Part shown: in pieces, positions 1 to 9,646 of the stretch | Layout: the number at the start of each line of letters is the position of its first letter | Numbering within the stretch: position 1 is the stretch's first letter | NCBI RefSeq assembly: GCF_036492245.1 | Contig: NZ_AP025286.1 | Coordinates: 2,976,001 to 3,040,000, forward strand | Length of the DNA stretch: 64,000 nucleotides | Reading direction: 5' to 3' | DNA from: Treponema bryantii | GTDB taxonomy: Bacteria > Spirochaetota > Spirochaetia > Treponematales > Treponemataceae | Notes under the pieces: generated by a model | Told to the model about the DNA's origin: nothing | Seen by the model: only the letters and a program-made list of their open reading frames with translations | Databases searched by the model: none | Program-made: the position numbers and the translations under genes

Positions 1-266
1 TGACTGTTGATGTTTCTTACTTCGAAACAATTTTTGCAGAAGCTGTAAAGGTTGCAGAAGACAGAAACGTTCTGCTTTATTGCGGTGAATACGGAGTCAT
101 CGAAAAGGCAACTCCAGAAGACACTCTTGAATGGTATAAGCTGATTTCAACAGTTTTCAACAACCACGGAATCGGTCGTGCAGCCTGGAGTTATCGCCAG
201 ATGGACTTTGGATTAAGTGACAGCCATCTGGATGCAGTTCGTTCAGAACTTATCAAATATCTATAA
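1..266 (+). CDS. Glycoside hydrolase family 5 (cellulase-like), 3' end only
   Basis: This frame is open from the window edge to TAA at 264-266 and gives about 87 C-terminal residues. The segment LYCGEYGV looks like the strand carrying the nucleophile glutamate of GH5 endoglucanases. The later AAWSYRQMDFGL looks like the conserved late tryptophan strand, followed by a short C-terminal helix. GH5 enzymes hydrolyse beta-1,4-glucans or related beta-mannans; which substrate applies here cannot be decided from the tail. The start, any signal peptide and the acid/base glutamate lie outside the window. The gene faces purD convergently, with a hairpin between them. The family call rests on short motifs only. 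Confidence 0.72.
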   Translation, partial: TVDVSYFETIFAEAVKVAEDRNVLLYCGEYGVIEKATPEDTLEWYKLISTVFNNHGIGRAAWSYRQMDFGLSDSHLDAVRSELIKYL

Positions 267-275
267 AAAAAGACC

Positions 276-303
276 CCGATTCTGAAACAAGCTCAGAATC
301 GGG
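276..303 (-). terminator. Hairpin terminator downstream of purD
   Basis: The arms CCCCGATTCTGA and TCAGAATCGGGG pair perfectly around a 7-nt loop. On the minus strand the stem is followed by TCTTTTTTT, so it best serves purD. On the plus strand there is no T-tract after it. A second small perfect palindrome (arms ATGCTGAA/TTCAGCAT, 314-334) lies between it and the purD stop. Both resemble the CTGAA-rich palindrome at 10528. Confidence 0.8.
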
Positions 304-339
304 GTAACACATCATGCTGAATCAGGTTCAGCATCTCTA

Positions 340-1680
340 TTAGAGCTTTCCGCTCTCTGCAGCTCCCGGAAGACCAATATCCTTTCGGAAGAATGCACCG
401 TCAAACTTAATTGCGCTTATTCCCTGATATGCTTTTTCCCATGCTTCCTTGAAAGATGAGCCGTAAGCACTGCAGGCAAGAACACGTCCACCGCTTGTGA
501 GGATGTCTCCATCTCCACGACGGCCTTCAACAGCACCGGCAACAAATACTTTTGCAGTACTTGCGTTTAAGAGCGGTTTGTTGAAAGTAATTTCCTTACC
601 CTTTTCGTATGCTTCCGGATATCCACCGCTAACCATTACTGGTGCAACCTGATAACCTGGCAGCCATTTGAATTCGAAATCCTTAAGAGTTCCATTCAAA
701 ATAGCAGTACACATAGAAGTAAAGTCAAAGTCCATAAGTGGAAGAACAGCCTGTGTTTCAGGGTCTCCAAGACGAACATTATATTCAAGAAGCTTTGGAC
801 CTTTGCTTGTAAGCATAACTCCAAAGAAAATAAATCCGCGGTAATCAAACTTTTCTTTAATAAGTCCCTTCAATGTTGGCTGAAGAATATCCTTATCAAA
901 CTGCTTCATTGTTTTATCTGTTACATCTTCAAGAGGACAAACAGCACCCATTCCACCAGTATTAGGACCTTTAGCACCGTCCAAAAGACGTTTGTGGTCA
1001 CGTGCAGGAAGGAATGGAACAATTGTAGCATTTCCGCTTACAGCATATTCAGGAGTTACAGATACTGCAGCAAGTACAGAAATCTCAACACCTTCAAGAT
1101 ACTCTTCAATTACAAGCTTTTTACCTGCAGCACCTACTTTACCGTTGCCCATCATATCTTCAACAGCCTGTAGAGCCTGTTCTACAGTAGCGGCAACAAC
1201 TACACCTTTACCAGCTGCAAGACCATCAGCCTTAACAACAATTGGGGCTCCGTGCTTTTTAATATATTCACAGGCTTCATCTTTATTTGTGAAGGTTTCA
1301 CTTGCAGGACAAGCTACACCGTATTCTTTCATGAATTTTTTAGAGAGGTCTTTACTTGCTTCAAGCTGAGCAGCAGCTTTCTTTGGACCAACACAAGGAA
1401 TGTCAGCCTTCCAGAACTCATCAGCAAGACCTTCAGCAAGAGGATCTTCCGGTCCAATTACAGCCATACGGCAGTTTTCGTGTTTTGCAATTGCAACATA
1501 AGGGTTTTCGCCCTCTTTAATGTAATCACAATTTTTAGGATTTACATTTACACATTTTGACTCGTAAGCAGTGCCTCCGTTTCCAGGAACAACAACTACT
1601 TTATCAACAACAGGACTCTGAGCAATTTTCCAGCAGATAGTGTGCTCACGACCACCACTGCCAACTACGATAATATTCAT
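340..1680 (-). CDS. purD: Phosphoribosylamine--glycine ligase (GAR synthetase)
   Basis: PurD joins 5-phosphoribosylamine and glycine using ATP, the second step of de novo purine synthesis, in the cytoplasm. At 446 aa it is slightly longer than the usual 420-430. Visible family signatures are the N-terminal VVGSGGREHT, the ATP-grasp segment VVKADGLAAGKGVVV, the stretch LLDGAKGPNTGGMGAV, and YNVRLGDPETQAVLP, which carries metal and ATP ligands. The gene stands alone: the upstream chemoreceptor ends in its own terminator and no other pur gene is near. No Shine-Dalgarno precedes the ATG. A TAATAT box ends 6 nt before it, which would fit a leaderless mRNA, although no good -35 is visible. Confidence 0.96.
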   Translation of the reverse strand: MNIIVVGSGGREHTICWKIAQSPVVDKVVVVPGNGGTAYESKCVNVNPKNCDYIKEGENPYVAIAKHENCRMAVIGPEDPLAEGLADEFWKADIPCVGPKKAAAQLEASKDLSKKFMKEYGVACPASETFTNKDEACEYIKKHGAPIVVKADGLAAGKGVVVAATVEQALQAVEDMMGNGKVGAAGKKLVIEEYLEGVEISVLAAVSVTPEYAVSGNATIVPFLPARDHKRLLDGAKGPNTGGMGAVCPLEDVTDKTMKQFDKDILQPTLKGLIKEKFDYRGFIFFGVMLTSKGPKLLEYNVRLGDPETQAVLPLMDFDFTSMCTAILNGTLKDFEFKWLPGYQVAPVMVSGGYPEAYEKGKEITFNKPLLNASTAKVFVAGAVEGRRGDGDILTSGGRVLACSAYGSSFKEAWEKAYQGISAIKFDGAFFRKDIGLPGAAESGKL

Positions 1681-1704
1681 AAACAGATATTACATGATTT
1701 TGCA

Positions 1705-1746
1705 ATAAAAAAAAAGAGGTGGCATTCTAAGAATACACACCTCTTA
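1705..1746 (-). terminator. Intrinsic terminator of the chemoreceptor gene
   Basis: The sequence AAGAGGTG...CACCTCTT forms a stem that continues imperfectly through GCATTCT/AGAATAC around a tiny loop. On the minus strand it is followed by nine T residues. It sits directly after the stop of the receptor gene and separates it from purD. Confidence 0.85.
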
Positions 1747-1751
1747 TCCAA

Positions 1752-3821
1752 TTATACTTTAAATTCGTCAATACGCTCTGAAATATCATCAACTGCGTTT
1801 GTCATGTCTTCAGTAAGCTTGTGCAGGTTCTGAGTTGTATTTTGTGTAACCTCAGTTGTCGATACAATCTTATTGAAGTTCTGCGCCATATTCTTTGATG
1901 ACTCTTTAAGACTTGCAATAGCATCAAGAACAGAAAGTGCCCGATCCTCAATTTTCTTACTTGAACGCTGAACGCTCACAGAAATATTATTCATCTTTGT
2001 AAGGGTTTCGAGCAGGTTCTTAGAACCTTCACTCTGCTCTTCAGTTGCTTTCTTAATTGAGTAAACCAGATCAGAAGTATTATTTGTCTTATCAGATACA
2101 ATTTCAAAACTAGCCTTACTCAAATCAGCACTTTCTACTACCTTCTGAATATTTGCCGCAATCAGTTTAAGGTTTTCACCAATACTCTTAGACTGGGTAG
2201 CAGAAGTATCAGCAAGCTTACGGATTTCCTCAGCAACGACAGCGAATCCCTTACCGGCTTCACCCGCATGAGCAGACTCGATCATGGCATTCATAGAAAG
2301 AAGGTTTGTCTGCGAAGAAATGCTGGCAATAACCATGTTTGTATCCTGAAGAGTTTTACTCTGTGCAAGAACTGAATTAAGAAGTTCGTTTACAATACGG
2401 TTCTTCTCAATACCTTCAGCAGTTGCAGCATTAAGCTCTGTAAACTCACCAGCCATCTTATCAATCGAACTAGTAATAGACTGAATATTTCCAATCATTT
2501 GCTCAATTCCAGCACTAGCCTGAGTAATAGCTTCTACTTGAGAATCAATCATCTGATTAAGGGTTCTGATGTTTGAAGAAATCTGTGCAACAAGTTCACT
2601 GGTATCAGTTACGCTCTTATCCTCTGCCTCAAGAGTTGTTGTTGCAGCCTGAATTTCACTTGCAATATTGTCCATCTGATTTTTCGTTTCATCAAGCTGA
2701 AGCTTTACACTTCCGAAGGTCTCTTTAAGGTTAAAGTTTGCATTACCAATTTCAGTAACAGTTTCGTGGACTGTATTTAAGAATACATTAACAGATTTCT
2801 TTACCTGAGAGATTTCATTATTGTGATAAATTGTAAGACGTTTTGTAAGGTCTTTATCACCTGTATTAAGGTCATCAATATTATTTTTGATTGAAGAGAA
2901 CTTAACAATAATTGTTCGGATAATAAGAAGTTCCAGAATCATTAAGACAAATGCAATCAAGAATCCTCCTGCCAAAGATACATTCTGCATATAATTTGCA
3001 ATCTCTTCCAATTCGCGTTTTTCAACAGTAGCAATTATTTTCCAAACCTTATTGTTTAAGGCAAAGGTTCTAGTATATACCTGAAGATGTTCAACATCTG
3101 ATTCGCCAAGAATATCCTCTCCAGCTCGGAGCCCATTTGCATCATCATAAACAGAAATTCGTCCTGTTTTAAAAAATGTTTTTCCAAGTGAATTAATAGG
3201 TTCAAGTTCAAGGAAGCCTACACAACCACCAGTAATTTCTTCACCAGTTTTTTCATCAATAAAATCTGATTTTACAAAAAGAGGCATTGTATAACCACCA
3301 GCAGCTGCCATTCGTGGAGATTCAAGCCATATAGAAACATTGTCTTTTTTATGATTTACATAGTATTCCTTCTGTAAAATACCGGCTACAGAAGTTCCAC
3401 CTTTTGTATTGAAGGTTTCTGGTCCGCCATCCTTTGCATCATGGTTTGTATCCCAGAAAACCATACAATATTCAAAACCATCAGGCTTAGGAACTGTTTT
3501 TACTCTCTGCTTGATGTGCTCAGGATTATCTACAGGATCTACAATGGCCCGCTGAAATACCTCCAATAACGTTACCTGATTTCCAAACCAGGTTTTTACG
3601 TTATCTATAGCAGAATCAAGAAAGTATTCAACTGACTCATCATAAATACTTTTAATTGGCGCCTTAATATTACGTGAAATAAAAACAAGAAAAACTGAAA
3701 TAAATGTGAGAATTTCCAAAAAAGCTATAACACCATATTTTAATAGGAGTGATTCTTTTCTCTGTTTTTTCTCCCTTTTTTTCTTGGATTTTCCTTCAGT
3801 CTTTAAAATCTGCTCTTCCAT
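1752..3821 (-). CDS. Methyl-accepting chemotaxis protein
   Basis: This is a transmembrane chemoreceptor of 689 aa that would signal through CheA/CheW to the flagellar motor. After a Lys-rich cytoplasmic N-terminus there is one membrane segment (about residues 28-49), a periplasmic ligand domain of roughly 230 residues, a second membrane segment (about 281-306), a HAMP-like linker and a long coiled-coil signalling domain. The hairpin tip is recognisable as [36 protein letters not shown], split here by family convention into [18 protein letters not shown] and [13 protein letters not shown]. The ligand cannot be inferred. A GAGG Shine-Dalgarno lies about 12 nt before the ATG. The gene is monocistronic, with a terminator right after the stop. 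Confidence 0.93.
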   Translation of the reverse strand: MEEQILKTEGKSKKKREKKQRKESLLLKYGVIAFLEILTFISVFLVFISRNIKAPIKSIYDESVEYFLDSAIDNVKTWFGNQVTLLEVFQRAIVDPVDNPEHIKQRVKTVPKPDGFEYCMVFWDTNHDAKDGGPETFNTKGGTSVAGILQKEYYVNHKKDNVSIWLESPRMAAAGGYTMPLFVKSDFIDEKTGEEITGGCVGFLELEPINSLGKTFFKTGRISVYDDANGLRAGEDILGESDVEHLQVYTRTFALNNKVWKIIATVEKRELEEIANYMQNVSLAGGFLIAFVLMILELLIIRTIIVKFSSIKNNIDDLNTGDKDLTKRLTIYHNNEISQVKKSVNVFLNTVHETVTEIGNANFNLKETFGSVKLQLDETKNQMDNIASEIQAATTTLEAEDKSVTDTSELVAQISSNIRTLNQMIDSQVEAITQASAGIEQMIGNIQSITSSIDKMAGEFTELNAATAEGIEKNRIVNELLNSVLAQSKTLQDTNMVIASISSQTNLLSMNAMIESAHAGEAGKGFAVVAEEIRKLADTSATQSKSIGENLKLIAANIQKVVESADLSKASFEIVSDKTNNTSDLVYSIKKATEEQSEGSKNLLETLTKMNNISVSVQRSSKKIEDRALSVLDAIASLKESSKNMAQNFNKIVSTTEVTQNTTQNLHKLTEDMTNAVDDISERIDEFKV

Positions 3822-3864
3822 AATAATGCCTCACTATGTAAAGAAAAAAAATAATAACAGTTTG

Positions 3865-3916
3865 TTATCGACTCCACTCCTACTTATAAGTATAAAGTAT
3901 AATAGGTGAAAGTCAA
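3865..3916 (-). promoter_or_regulatory. Promoter region of the chemoreceptor gene
   Basis: On the minus strand TTGACT (3916-3911), a 16-nt spacer and TATACT (3894-3889) form a sigma-70-like promoter whose -35 overlaps the stop of the upstream glycosyltransferase gene. Further down, GTCGATAA (3872-3865) matches 7 of 8 positions of the sigma-28 -10 consensus GCCGATAA, but no TAAA is found at the correct distance. Which element is used is unresolved. Confidence 0.4.
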
Positions 3917-4923
3917 ATTTTATTGACTGAAAACTCTTGTACGAAGTCTTCTCCCCAGTAATCACAGAGTAGATCATAAGCCTGCGCATGAATTTCTGGG
4001 GAAACAGCAGTTTCTAACTGAGAAATATTATTTTTGATATAATGACGGCAGGCTATACGGATTTTATCCAGCTGATTTTCAGTAAAAGTTCCCTGTGGAA
4101 GATTAGCAATTTCATCAAAAATTACCGTAAAAACATTTGCAGCAGAACAAATCTGTTCCCACCGCGCCAAAGAAGTTATCTGAGTATTTGAAGAAATTCC
4201 AAGCCCAATATTATAGAGATAAACCGGCGTTTTGATGCTGATATATGATTTTGCCTCCAAAGCAATAAAAAAATAAATCAGATAATCATCTGCCATAACA
4301 CATTTTGTAAATGGAATATGATTGAAAGCCCGCAGATAAACCTCACGGTCTATAAGCTTCGCACAAAGATAACCAGAATGCTCCTGATTTAAAAAGCAAT
4401 TGATAATCTGATTTTCAGATAGCTTAGGACTCTGCAGATTTACCCCTATCTGTAGTTCTTCTATTGATTTTTGAGAAATCTCCGAACAGGCTTTAAGACT
4501 CATTGCACCATGTACAATATCTGATTGAGATTCCTTTGCTGCAGAATATAAATCAGAAAGTGCACCAGGAAGCAATTCATCATCACTATCCAGCATGGTG
4601 ATATATTTTCCTCTGGCAGCCTCTACAAGAATTCGCCGGGTTTCTACAGTCTGTAAATTTGTTTGATTTTCAATATAAGTGATTTCAACAGGAGAAAGCC
4701 CCTTTTTTTTTCGAATCCGATTACTTTCTTTTTGAACAAGCTTTACGATTTTCTTGCAGGAAAAGCCCCGTTCATCAGTTCCGCAACTGGCATCATTCAC
4801 CACAACAATTTCAAACTCCGCAAAATCCTGCGCAATAACCGACCTAAGGCACTGCGCAAGATAAGCTTCCGTATTGTACACTGGGATGCAGACGGAGATT
4901 AACGGAGCCGAGTTTCTTTTCAT
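3913..4923 (-). CDS. Family 2 glycosyltransferase
   Basis: This 336-aa protein has a GT-A fold N-terminus. PLISVCIPVYNTEAYLAQCL starts the nucleotide-sugar binding fold, VVVNDAS follows, and MLDSDDELLPGAL is the metal-binding DXD region near residue 120. Family 2 enzymes transfer a sugar from an activated donor; donor and acceptor are not readable from the sequence. The C-terminal 130 residues are helical with no clear membrane segment. It is the last gene of a three-gene run with two lipoproteins, 15 nt after the preceding stop, so it may decorate a surface component. No strong ribosome-binding site is visible (AGGA lies about 14 nt upstream). Confidence 0.88.
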   Translation of the reverse strand: MKRNSAPLISVCIPVYNTEAYLAQCLRSVIAQDFAEFEIVVVNDASCGTDERGFSCKKIVKLVQKESNRIRKKKGLSPVEITYIENQTNLQTVETRRILVEAARGKYITMLDSDDELLPGALSDLYSAAKESQSDIVHGAMSLKACSEISQKSIEELQIGVNLQSPKLSENQIINCFLNQEHSGYLCAKLIDREVYLRAFNHIPFTKCVMADDYLIYFFIALEAKSYISIKTPVYLYNIGLGISSNTQITSLARWEQICSAANVFTVIFDEIANLPQGTFTENQLDKIRIACRHYIKNNISQLETAVSPEIHAQAYDLLCDYWGEDFVQEFSVNKI

Positions 4924-4938
4924 AATAGCGTTTGAATC

Positions 4939-7020
4939 CTAGAAACTATGATAACCAGAATCCATGTAACCATTAAATGAAACATTAACGTTTGTTGTTG
5001 TAACAGATAAGGTTCTTAGGTTCAAAGAATAAACTCTATTTGTATTTTCAGAATAACCATAAGCCCCCTCATCAGCTATAATAAGTTCATCTGGCTTACG
5101 AGCTATGATTTTTTGAGGACCATAGAGAGTTCTTGGAGAATTTGCTTCTGTTCTAATTGGTTCAAGGATTTCGTTTATTTCATTTATTTGAGCTTCTGCC
5201 TCTGATGAAAACTCACCAGCATCCAGCAAAGGTAAATCTTTCAACGCAAAAGGATTTGAACTTGAATAATTCCTTAATCGATTTCCCAGATCATAATCAA
5301 TCTCCTGTGCGAGCTCGCTTATTGAATCAGAATCATAATAAGAGTAGAACCATCCAAAGAGTTTTGGAGCATCTGGAGACTCATCAATTGGCTTATAAAG
5401 CATATTATGCTGATTTCCCGAGACAGTGCTTTCAAATTTTGCGATTCCTCCCTTTACAGGAGAACCATCACTATTTTTATCCAAAAGCAGGGCATATAAA
5501 ACAGTGATATCTTCTGATTCTTCAAAAAGAACGAAATCACTTACCATGAAACCAGAAGAAACTCCCAAGGCTTCATTAGTTACCGGGATTCCAAAATCTT
5601 CTGTTGCATAAACACTACATTCAGAAAGAAGTGTAAGTTTTTCATCGCTTCCTGAAATTGCAAATTTCATGAGGGTAAAGGTATATTCTGATATGTAATT
5701 TACTGTAAATCCACCAGATTCACGTTGTGATTTCTCCGGAACAGTTCCCAAAACATAAAGATATTCTGAATCAGCACTTAGTTTTATTGAATCATAAATA
5801 TTCGAAGAAAACTCAATCGCTGCATTTTCAGAATTGAATAATGTATAATCTCTTAATTCGCCATCTTTAAGTTTTAAGATATGATATTTACCATCCTTCT
5901 TTGATACAAACCAAACATTTCCATCATATACACATGCAGGATATTCCGAAGCATCCATAGGTATGTGTTTTCCATTGGTATATCCGGTATAAGATGGATA
6001 GCTAAACAAGAATTTTTGATTGTCTATAGTTTCAGTTGAATATATTTTATTATTTTTCGCATCAAAACAAAAACTGTTTATATCTTTACCAAATCTGATT
6101 CCATCTTCTAGTTTTGCTTTTTCTGATATCTCGGAAAAAACTCCGTATCCTGTAGAAGAAGACCATTCATATTCAGATTCAGTCCAAAGATTCCATAAAA
6201 CTATCGGATATTCCAAATCAGAAGGAAATTCCTGTTCGTCAAAGTCAAAGAATAACTCATCAGTTAATATAAATGTATTATCCCCAGTTGTCTGCCATAC
6301 ATCGGTTACGAAACCACTAAATACGTTTATAACCTCTGTTAATGAATAAAGTTTATCATTTTGTTCCCGATAGACATCAAAAGTTACAGTGTATGCACCT
6401 GCTGGAATATTATTTAAGGACAATACAGCTGTTTTTTGATTATTAAAAGTTATAGATCCACCTTCAATTGCTTCATCCGCAAATGAATATCGAATTTCAG
6501 TTATCTGATCTTCATATTCCATTGTATCATCATAAAATGAAAGGCTTATTGAACCGGTAAAATCATTTGAAAATACAGGATAGACATTTAAGGAAATCTG
6601 AACAGGTTCAATTTCTACACCCTCTTCCTGTTCAGCTACTTCTATTTCTACTGGTAAATGACTCTGCAAAATAACGTTATCACCGATTTTTCCCACAGCC
6701 GAAAAAGCCCATTTACCTTCGGCTGTAAGTATAGCTTCAAAGTTTTCTTCACTTCCGTTTTCAACTATTACAGAAGGAACACTTTCATCTTCACACACTG
6801 CAGTTATTGTCCAGTTTATATCTTCATTTATTTCAAAAGAAGGATATGCAGCTCTGTTTACAGTTTTTGCTTTTTTCTGCAAACGAACAGAACCTCTTAC
6901 TGGGTATCTTCCTAACTGAGCCTCATCTTTTTTAACAGGTGAAGTCGAAATACCATCACAAGCAGCAAACAAAAACACACTTAAAACAAATAATAAAACA
7001 CTGATTTTTCTAATTTTCAT
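4939..7020 (-). CDS. Large lipoprotein of unknown function
   Basis: I do not recognise a family for this 693-aa protein. The N-terminus is a lipoprotein signal: basic MKIRKIS, a hydrophobic stretch, then FAAC with lipidation Cys21. The mature part is acidic and beta-rich with repeated Tyr/Ser/Asp loops, consistent with a surface or periplasmic beta-propeller-like protein, although I could not delimit repeats. I chose the ATG at 7020 because GGGGAG lies 7 nt before it; an in-frame ATG at 7035 overlaps the upstream stop (TAATG) and lacks a Shine-Dalgarno. It follows a second lipoprotein gene in the same operon and precedes a glycosyltransferase. Confidence 0.75.
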   Translation of the reverse strand: MKIRKISVLLFVLSVFLFAACDGISTSPVKKDEAQLGRYPVRGSVRLQKKAKTVNRAAYPSFEINEDINWTITAVCEDESVPSVIVENGSEENFEAILTAEGKWAFSAVGKIGDNVILQSHLPVEIEVAEQEEGVEIEPVQISLNVYPVFSNDFTGSISLSFYDDTMEYEDQITEIRYSFADEAIEGGSITFNNQKTAVLSLNNIPAGAYTVTFDVYREQNDKLYSLTEVINVFSGFVTDVWQTTGDNTFILTDELFFDFDEQEFPSDLEYPIVLWNLWTESEYEWSSSTGYGVFSEISEKAKLEDGIRFGKDINSFCFDAKNNKIYSTETIDNQKFLFSYPSYTGYTNGKHIPMDASEYPACVYDGNVWFVSKKDGKYHILKLKDGELRDYTLFNSENAAIEFSSNIYDSIKLSADSEYLYVLGTVPEKSQRESGGFTVNYISEYTFTLMKFAISGSDEKLTLLSECSVYATEDFGIPVTNEALGVSSGFMVSDFVLFEESEDITVLYALLLDKNSDGSPVKGGIAKFESTVSGNQHNMLYKPIDESPDAPKLFGWFYSYYDSDSISELAQEIDYDLGNRLRNYSSSNPFALKDLPLLDAGEFSSEAEAQINEINEILEPIRTEANSPRTLYGPQKIIARKPDELIIADEGAYGYSENTNRVYSLNLRTLSVTTTNVNVSFNGYMDSGYHSF

Positions 7021-7034
7021 TTTCGTACTCCCCA

Positions 7035-9014
7035 TTAATCTATTTCATGCAAGAAGCCATATTCGCTTACATCCCATGCTATTGGACTATCTACACCGTC
7101 CCTTACTTCTGAAGTAACTGCAAACCTAGTATTAAAATCAGATATATTTAATCCACTATTTTCATCAACATATAGAACCTGAACATTATAATTGTAATCT
7201 TGAGGTGTAATTGTTGCGACAATTTCTTCCTCTGAGGTTAAAGCACTTTTAATTTTAATTGACGCTTCATAATATGCTGGAGAACTATACTCATTTCTTT
7301 CACGTGAAAGATAAATATCATTTCCTTTAAGAACGGCATCGCCTCCCATAAACAAATCTCCATATTGATTCAGATAAACACCATTACCATTTTCTGCTGC
7401 AGCATTATATGAAATTGAACCTCCATTCATATCTACACTACAAGCAATTCCTCCCCCAATACCAGCAGAATAGTTATAATATATACCTCCCGTAATAGAA
7501 GCCGGAATTAACTCATAATCTTCATCCTTTCCACTATATCCTAAGTAAACAGTACCACTGCAATCGACTCCGCCTCCTTCGGCAGCAGCCTTATTACTGT
7601 AGTGTTCAGCATCTGCAGGCCCGGTTGCATCTTTATTACCTATAACTGCATCTCCATATATAAAAAGATTACCATATACATATACACCGCCACCGTTTTC
7701 TCCAGCTTCGTTATCACATATAACACCGCCAGACATATATAATGAACGAGAAGTATATACGCCACCACCATAGCTTGCTGCATAATTACCAGATACTATA
7801 ACTCCCTCTCCTATAACTAAATCTCCGGAAGCACAGTTTATTCCTCCACCCTGGTAATTATATCCACCTGTTAATTTTAGATTCTCAATTGATACTTTTG
7901 ATTTTGTTTCTATAGTGAGTGCAGCTGCTCGATTTGCCTCATTTGCATTAATAATATCTCTTGGTACACCGTTATTGAGCTCTGAAGTTCCTCTCAACAA
8001 GATATCGCCTGCACCGACAGGTTGTAATATTTGAGGTGTTGAGAATTCGCCTTTTAGATTAATAGTCCAGTTTATTTTTTCTTCTGTCTTTAATGATAAA
8101 GTAGTTATCAGATTACTTGCTTTTTTTAATGAGGCTAATGCATCTTGCTCAGATAATCCTTTATTAGAATCATTTCCATCTGCACTAACATATAATTCTG
8201 TTGGCATAAATGCATTTAATTCAAAAGTCTGACTTGCAATTACTGGCAAAACACCATTTTTCAAATATGTTGCAATAACAAAAAGATTATAGTTTCCTGT
8301 TAGATCAAGTTCTGAAATAGTAACTAATGAATCACTTACGGTGTAATAATCAGCATCAAGAGAGTTTCCCTTATACATAAGTTTTACTGAATAATTTACA
8401 TCCGAAAGAAGATTTTCTTCCTGATCAATTGCAGAAAGTGTAATTACATCACCACCAACAAAAATTTCATCCTTATCAATCTCAATTGTAAATGGAGTAT
8501 AATCCAAATTTGAAGTAATTGAACCTTCTGTCTGAATTTGTTCCACAACTTCTTCCAGCACTACAGAAAGGGGATTTTCACCGGCTTGAACTTCACGAAC
8601 TTCTGAACGACCGTGATAAATTTCTTTTATTTTAACTTCAAAATCAAGATAAATTGAAACTTCAGCATACACTGGTATAGCTAATGGTACTTCTGGAAAA
8701 GTAACTTTATAACCATCTTCTGAACGTAGTTGTTCATTAAGAAATAGTTCCCATTCATCAATAGACTTTGATTCTTCATACAATTTTATTTCTTTTTCTT
8801 CATTAGAATCAAATAACTTAACTGAAATCCTAATAGACTCATCTTTTTCTGATGCACGACTGATAACCTGTCGAATAACTTTTGATGGAATCGAAAAAGA
8901 AATCTCTGTCTCCTGGGCGGAATTGTTTGAACATGAAATGAGTTCTAAAGATCCACAAATAAGAATTAAACAAAATAGAATTGAGGAAAAAATCGCAGTT
9001 AGTTTTTTTCGCAT
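7035..9014 (-). CDS. Lipoprotein with right-handed beta-helix (DUF1565-like) domain
   Basis: This 659-aa protein starts with a lipoprotein signal ending LISC (lipidation at Cys28). Residues up to about 265 look like beta-sandwich repeats. Near residue 275 the motif YVSADGNDSNKGLSEQDA marks the entry of a DUF1565/Pmp-type parallel beta-helix. The helix runs as repeated GGGI/GGGV turns (GGGINCASG, GGGVYTSRSL, GGGVYVYGNL, GGGVDCSGTV, GGGIACS) to about residue 560. Such helices usually present adhesive or polysaccharide-binding surfaces; no pectate-lyase catalytic residues are apparent. GGGAGAAG-type Shine-Dalgarno (GGGAGAAG at about -8) supports the start. It is the first gene of the operon with the next lipoprotein and the GT2. 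Confidence 0.8.
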   Translation of the reverse strand: MRKKLTAIFSSILFCLILICGSLELISCSNNSAQETEISFSIPSKVIRQVISRASEKDESIRISVKLFDSNEEKEIKLYEESKSIDEWELFLNEQLRSEDGYKVTFPEVPLAIPVYAEVSIYLDFEVKIKEIYHGRSEVREVQAGENPLSVVLEEVVEQIQTEGSITSNLDYTPFTIEIDKDEIFVGGDVITLSAIDQEENLLSDVNYSVKLMYKGNSLDADYYTVSDSLVTISELDLTGNYNLFVIATYLKNGVLPVIASQTFELNAFMPTELYVSADGNDSNKGLSEQDALASLKKASNLITTLSLKTEEKINWTINLKGEFSTPQILQPVGAGDILLRGTSELNNGVPRDIINANEANRAAALTIETKSKVSIENLKLTGGYNYQGGGINCASGDLVIGEGVIVSGNYAASYGGGVYTSRSLYMSGGVICDNEAGENGGGVYVYGNLFIYGDAVIGNKDATGPADAEHYSNKAAAEGGGVDCSGTVYLGYSGKDEDYELIPASITGGIYYNYSAGIGGGIACSVDMNGGSISYNAAAENGNGVYLNQYGDLFMGGDAVLKGNDIYLSRERNEYSSPAYYEASIKIKSALTSEEEIVATITPQDYNYNVQVLYVDENSGLNISDFNTRFAVTSEVRDGVDSPIAWDVSEYGFLHEID

Positions 9015-9078
9015 AAAGCTTCTCCCGTTAATTATGCATTTGAATTTATTATAAATGATAATTGGGATAATTCAAGAA

Positions 9079-9474
9079 TTAATCAGCACGAGGACGATGA
9101 CAGTTGGAACAACCAACTACATGTACATGCTTTTTTCCGAGAGCTTTATTGAAAAGACGGGCTGTAAGGCTTTGATCCTGTGCAACTTCCTTGTGGCACA
9201 CCGGACAGATTCGTTTTACGCCTGGCTCACAACGGGGATAGCAGTGAGGGCAGCCCATAACAATCATAAGCTGATCTGGAACATTCATAGGACGATAAAC
9301 TTTTGAAATAATGTTCTCTCCTACGTACAAATTTGAGTCACATAGCGGACATTTTACCGGCTGCATCACCTTCTGGCGGGATGATTTCTGATTTTTTCTA
9401 TTAAAATATTTTATATACCAGGCAATCAGTGCGATTATTACACAAACTGCAAGGCCCATTAATAAATAATCCAT
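9079..9474 (-). CDS. Small membrane-anchored zinc-ribbon protein
   Basis: This protein of 131 aa has one N-terminal membrane helix (about residues 5-25) followed by a basic linker and four CxxC-type knuckles: CPLC, CPHC with a nearby Cys, CPVC and CSNC. That pattern suggests one or two structural zinc sites in a cytoplasmic or periplasmic domain. The function is unknown. I preferred the ATG at 9474 over an in-frame ATG at 9492, because an extended -10 (TGTTATAAT) ends 6 nt before 9474 and would lie inside the coding region otherwise. No Shine-Dalgarno is present, so a leaderless transcript is possible. It is divergent from flaB. Confidence 0.6.
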   Translation of the reverse strand: MDYLLMGLAVCVIIALIAWYIKYFNRKNQKSSRQKVMQPVKCPLCDSNLYVGENIISKVYRPMNVPDQLMIVMGCPHCYPRCEPGVKRICPVCHKEVAQDQSLTARLFNKALGKKHVHVVGCSNCHRPRAD

Positions 9475-9520
9475 AGCATTATTATAACACAAAAAAATAA
9501 AAAAAATATTTAATTTTTCC

Positions 9521-9547
9521 TAAACTTTTTTTTCACCAACCCGAAAA
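9521..9547 (+). promoter_or_regulatory. Sigma-28 (FliA-type) promoter of flaB
   Basis: TAAA (9521-9524) is followed by a 15-nt spacer and CCCGAAAA (9540-9547). This matches the motility sigma factor consensus TAAA-N15-GCCGATAA in four of four and six of eight positions, with exact spacing. It would give an untranslated leader of about 90 nt before flaB. Flagellin control by sigma-28 is established for treponemes; this site itself is inferred. Confidence 0.62.
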
Positions 9548-9579
9548 TCAAGTATAAGGGTGGTGGAAACCCGTGAGAT

Positions 9580-9596
9580 AAACCACGTTGTGGTTT
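9580..9596 (+). promoter_or_regulatory. Hairpin in the flaB leader
   Basis: AAACCAC and GTGGTTT pair perfectly around a 3-nt loop in the flaB leader. Flanking GGTGG (around 9562) and CCACC (around 9603) could close an outer stem, giving a folded leader that ends shortly before the GGAG ribosome-binding site. A role in mRNA stability or translational control is possible but unproven. Confidence 0.45.
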
Positions 9597-9646
9597 TAAA
9601 CCCACCAATGTGTTTTATCTTATAACCTAACTATAAGGAGATTATT

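Noticed and set aside
3865-3872. Sigma-28 promoter for the chemoreceptor gene
   Set aside because: GTCGATAA fits the -10 well, but no TAAA lies 15 nt upstream, so it is only mentioned as an alternative within the promoter entry.
9551-9646. CsrA binding site in the flaB leader
   Set aside because: Only one AAGGAG at the ribosome-binding site resembles the motif, and it is not in a hairpin loop. The evidence is too thin to call.
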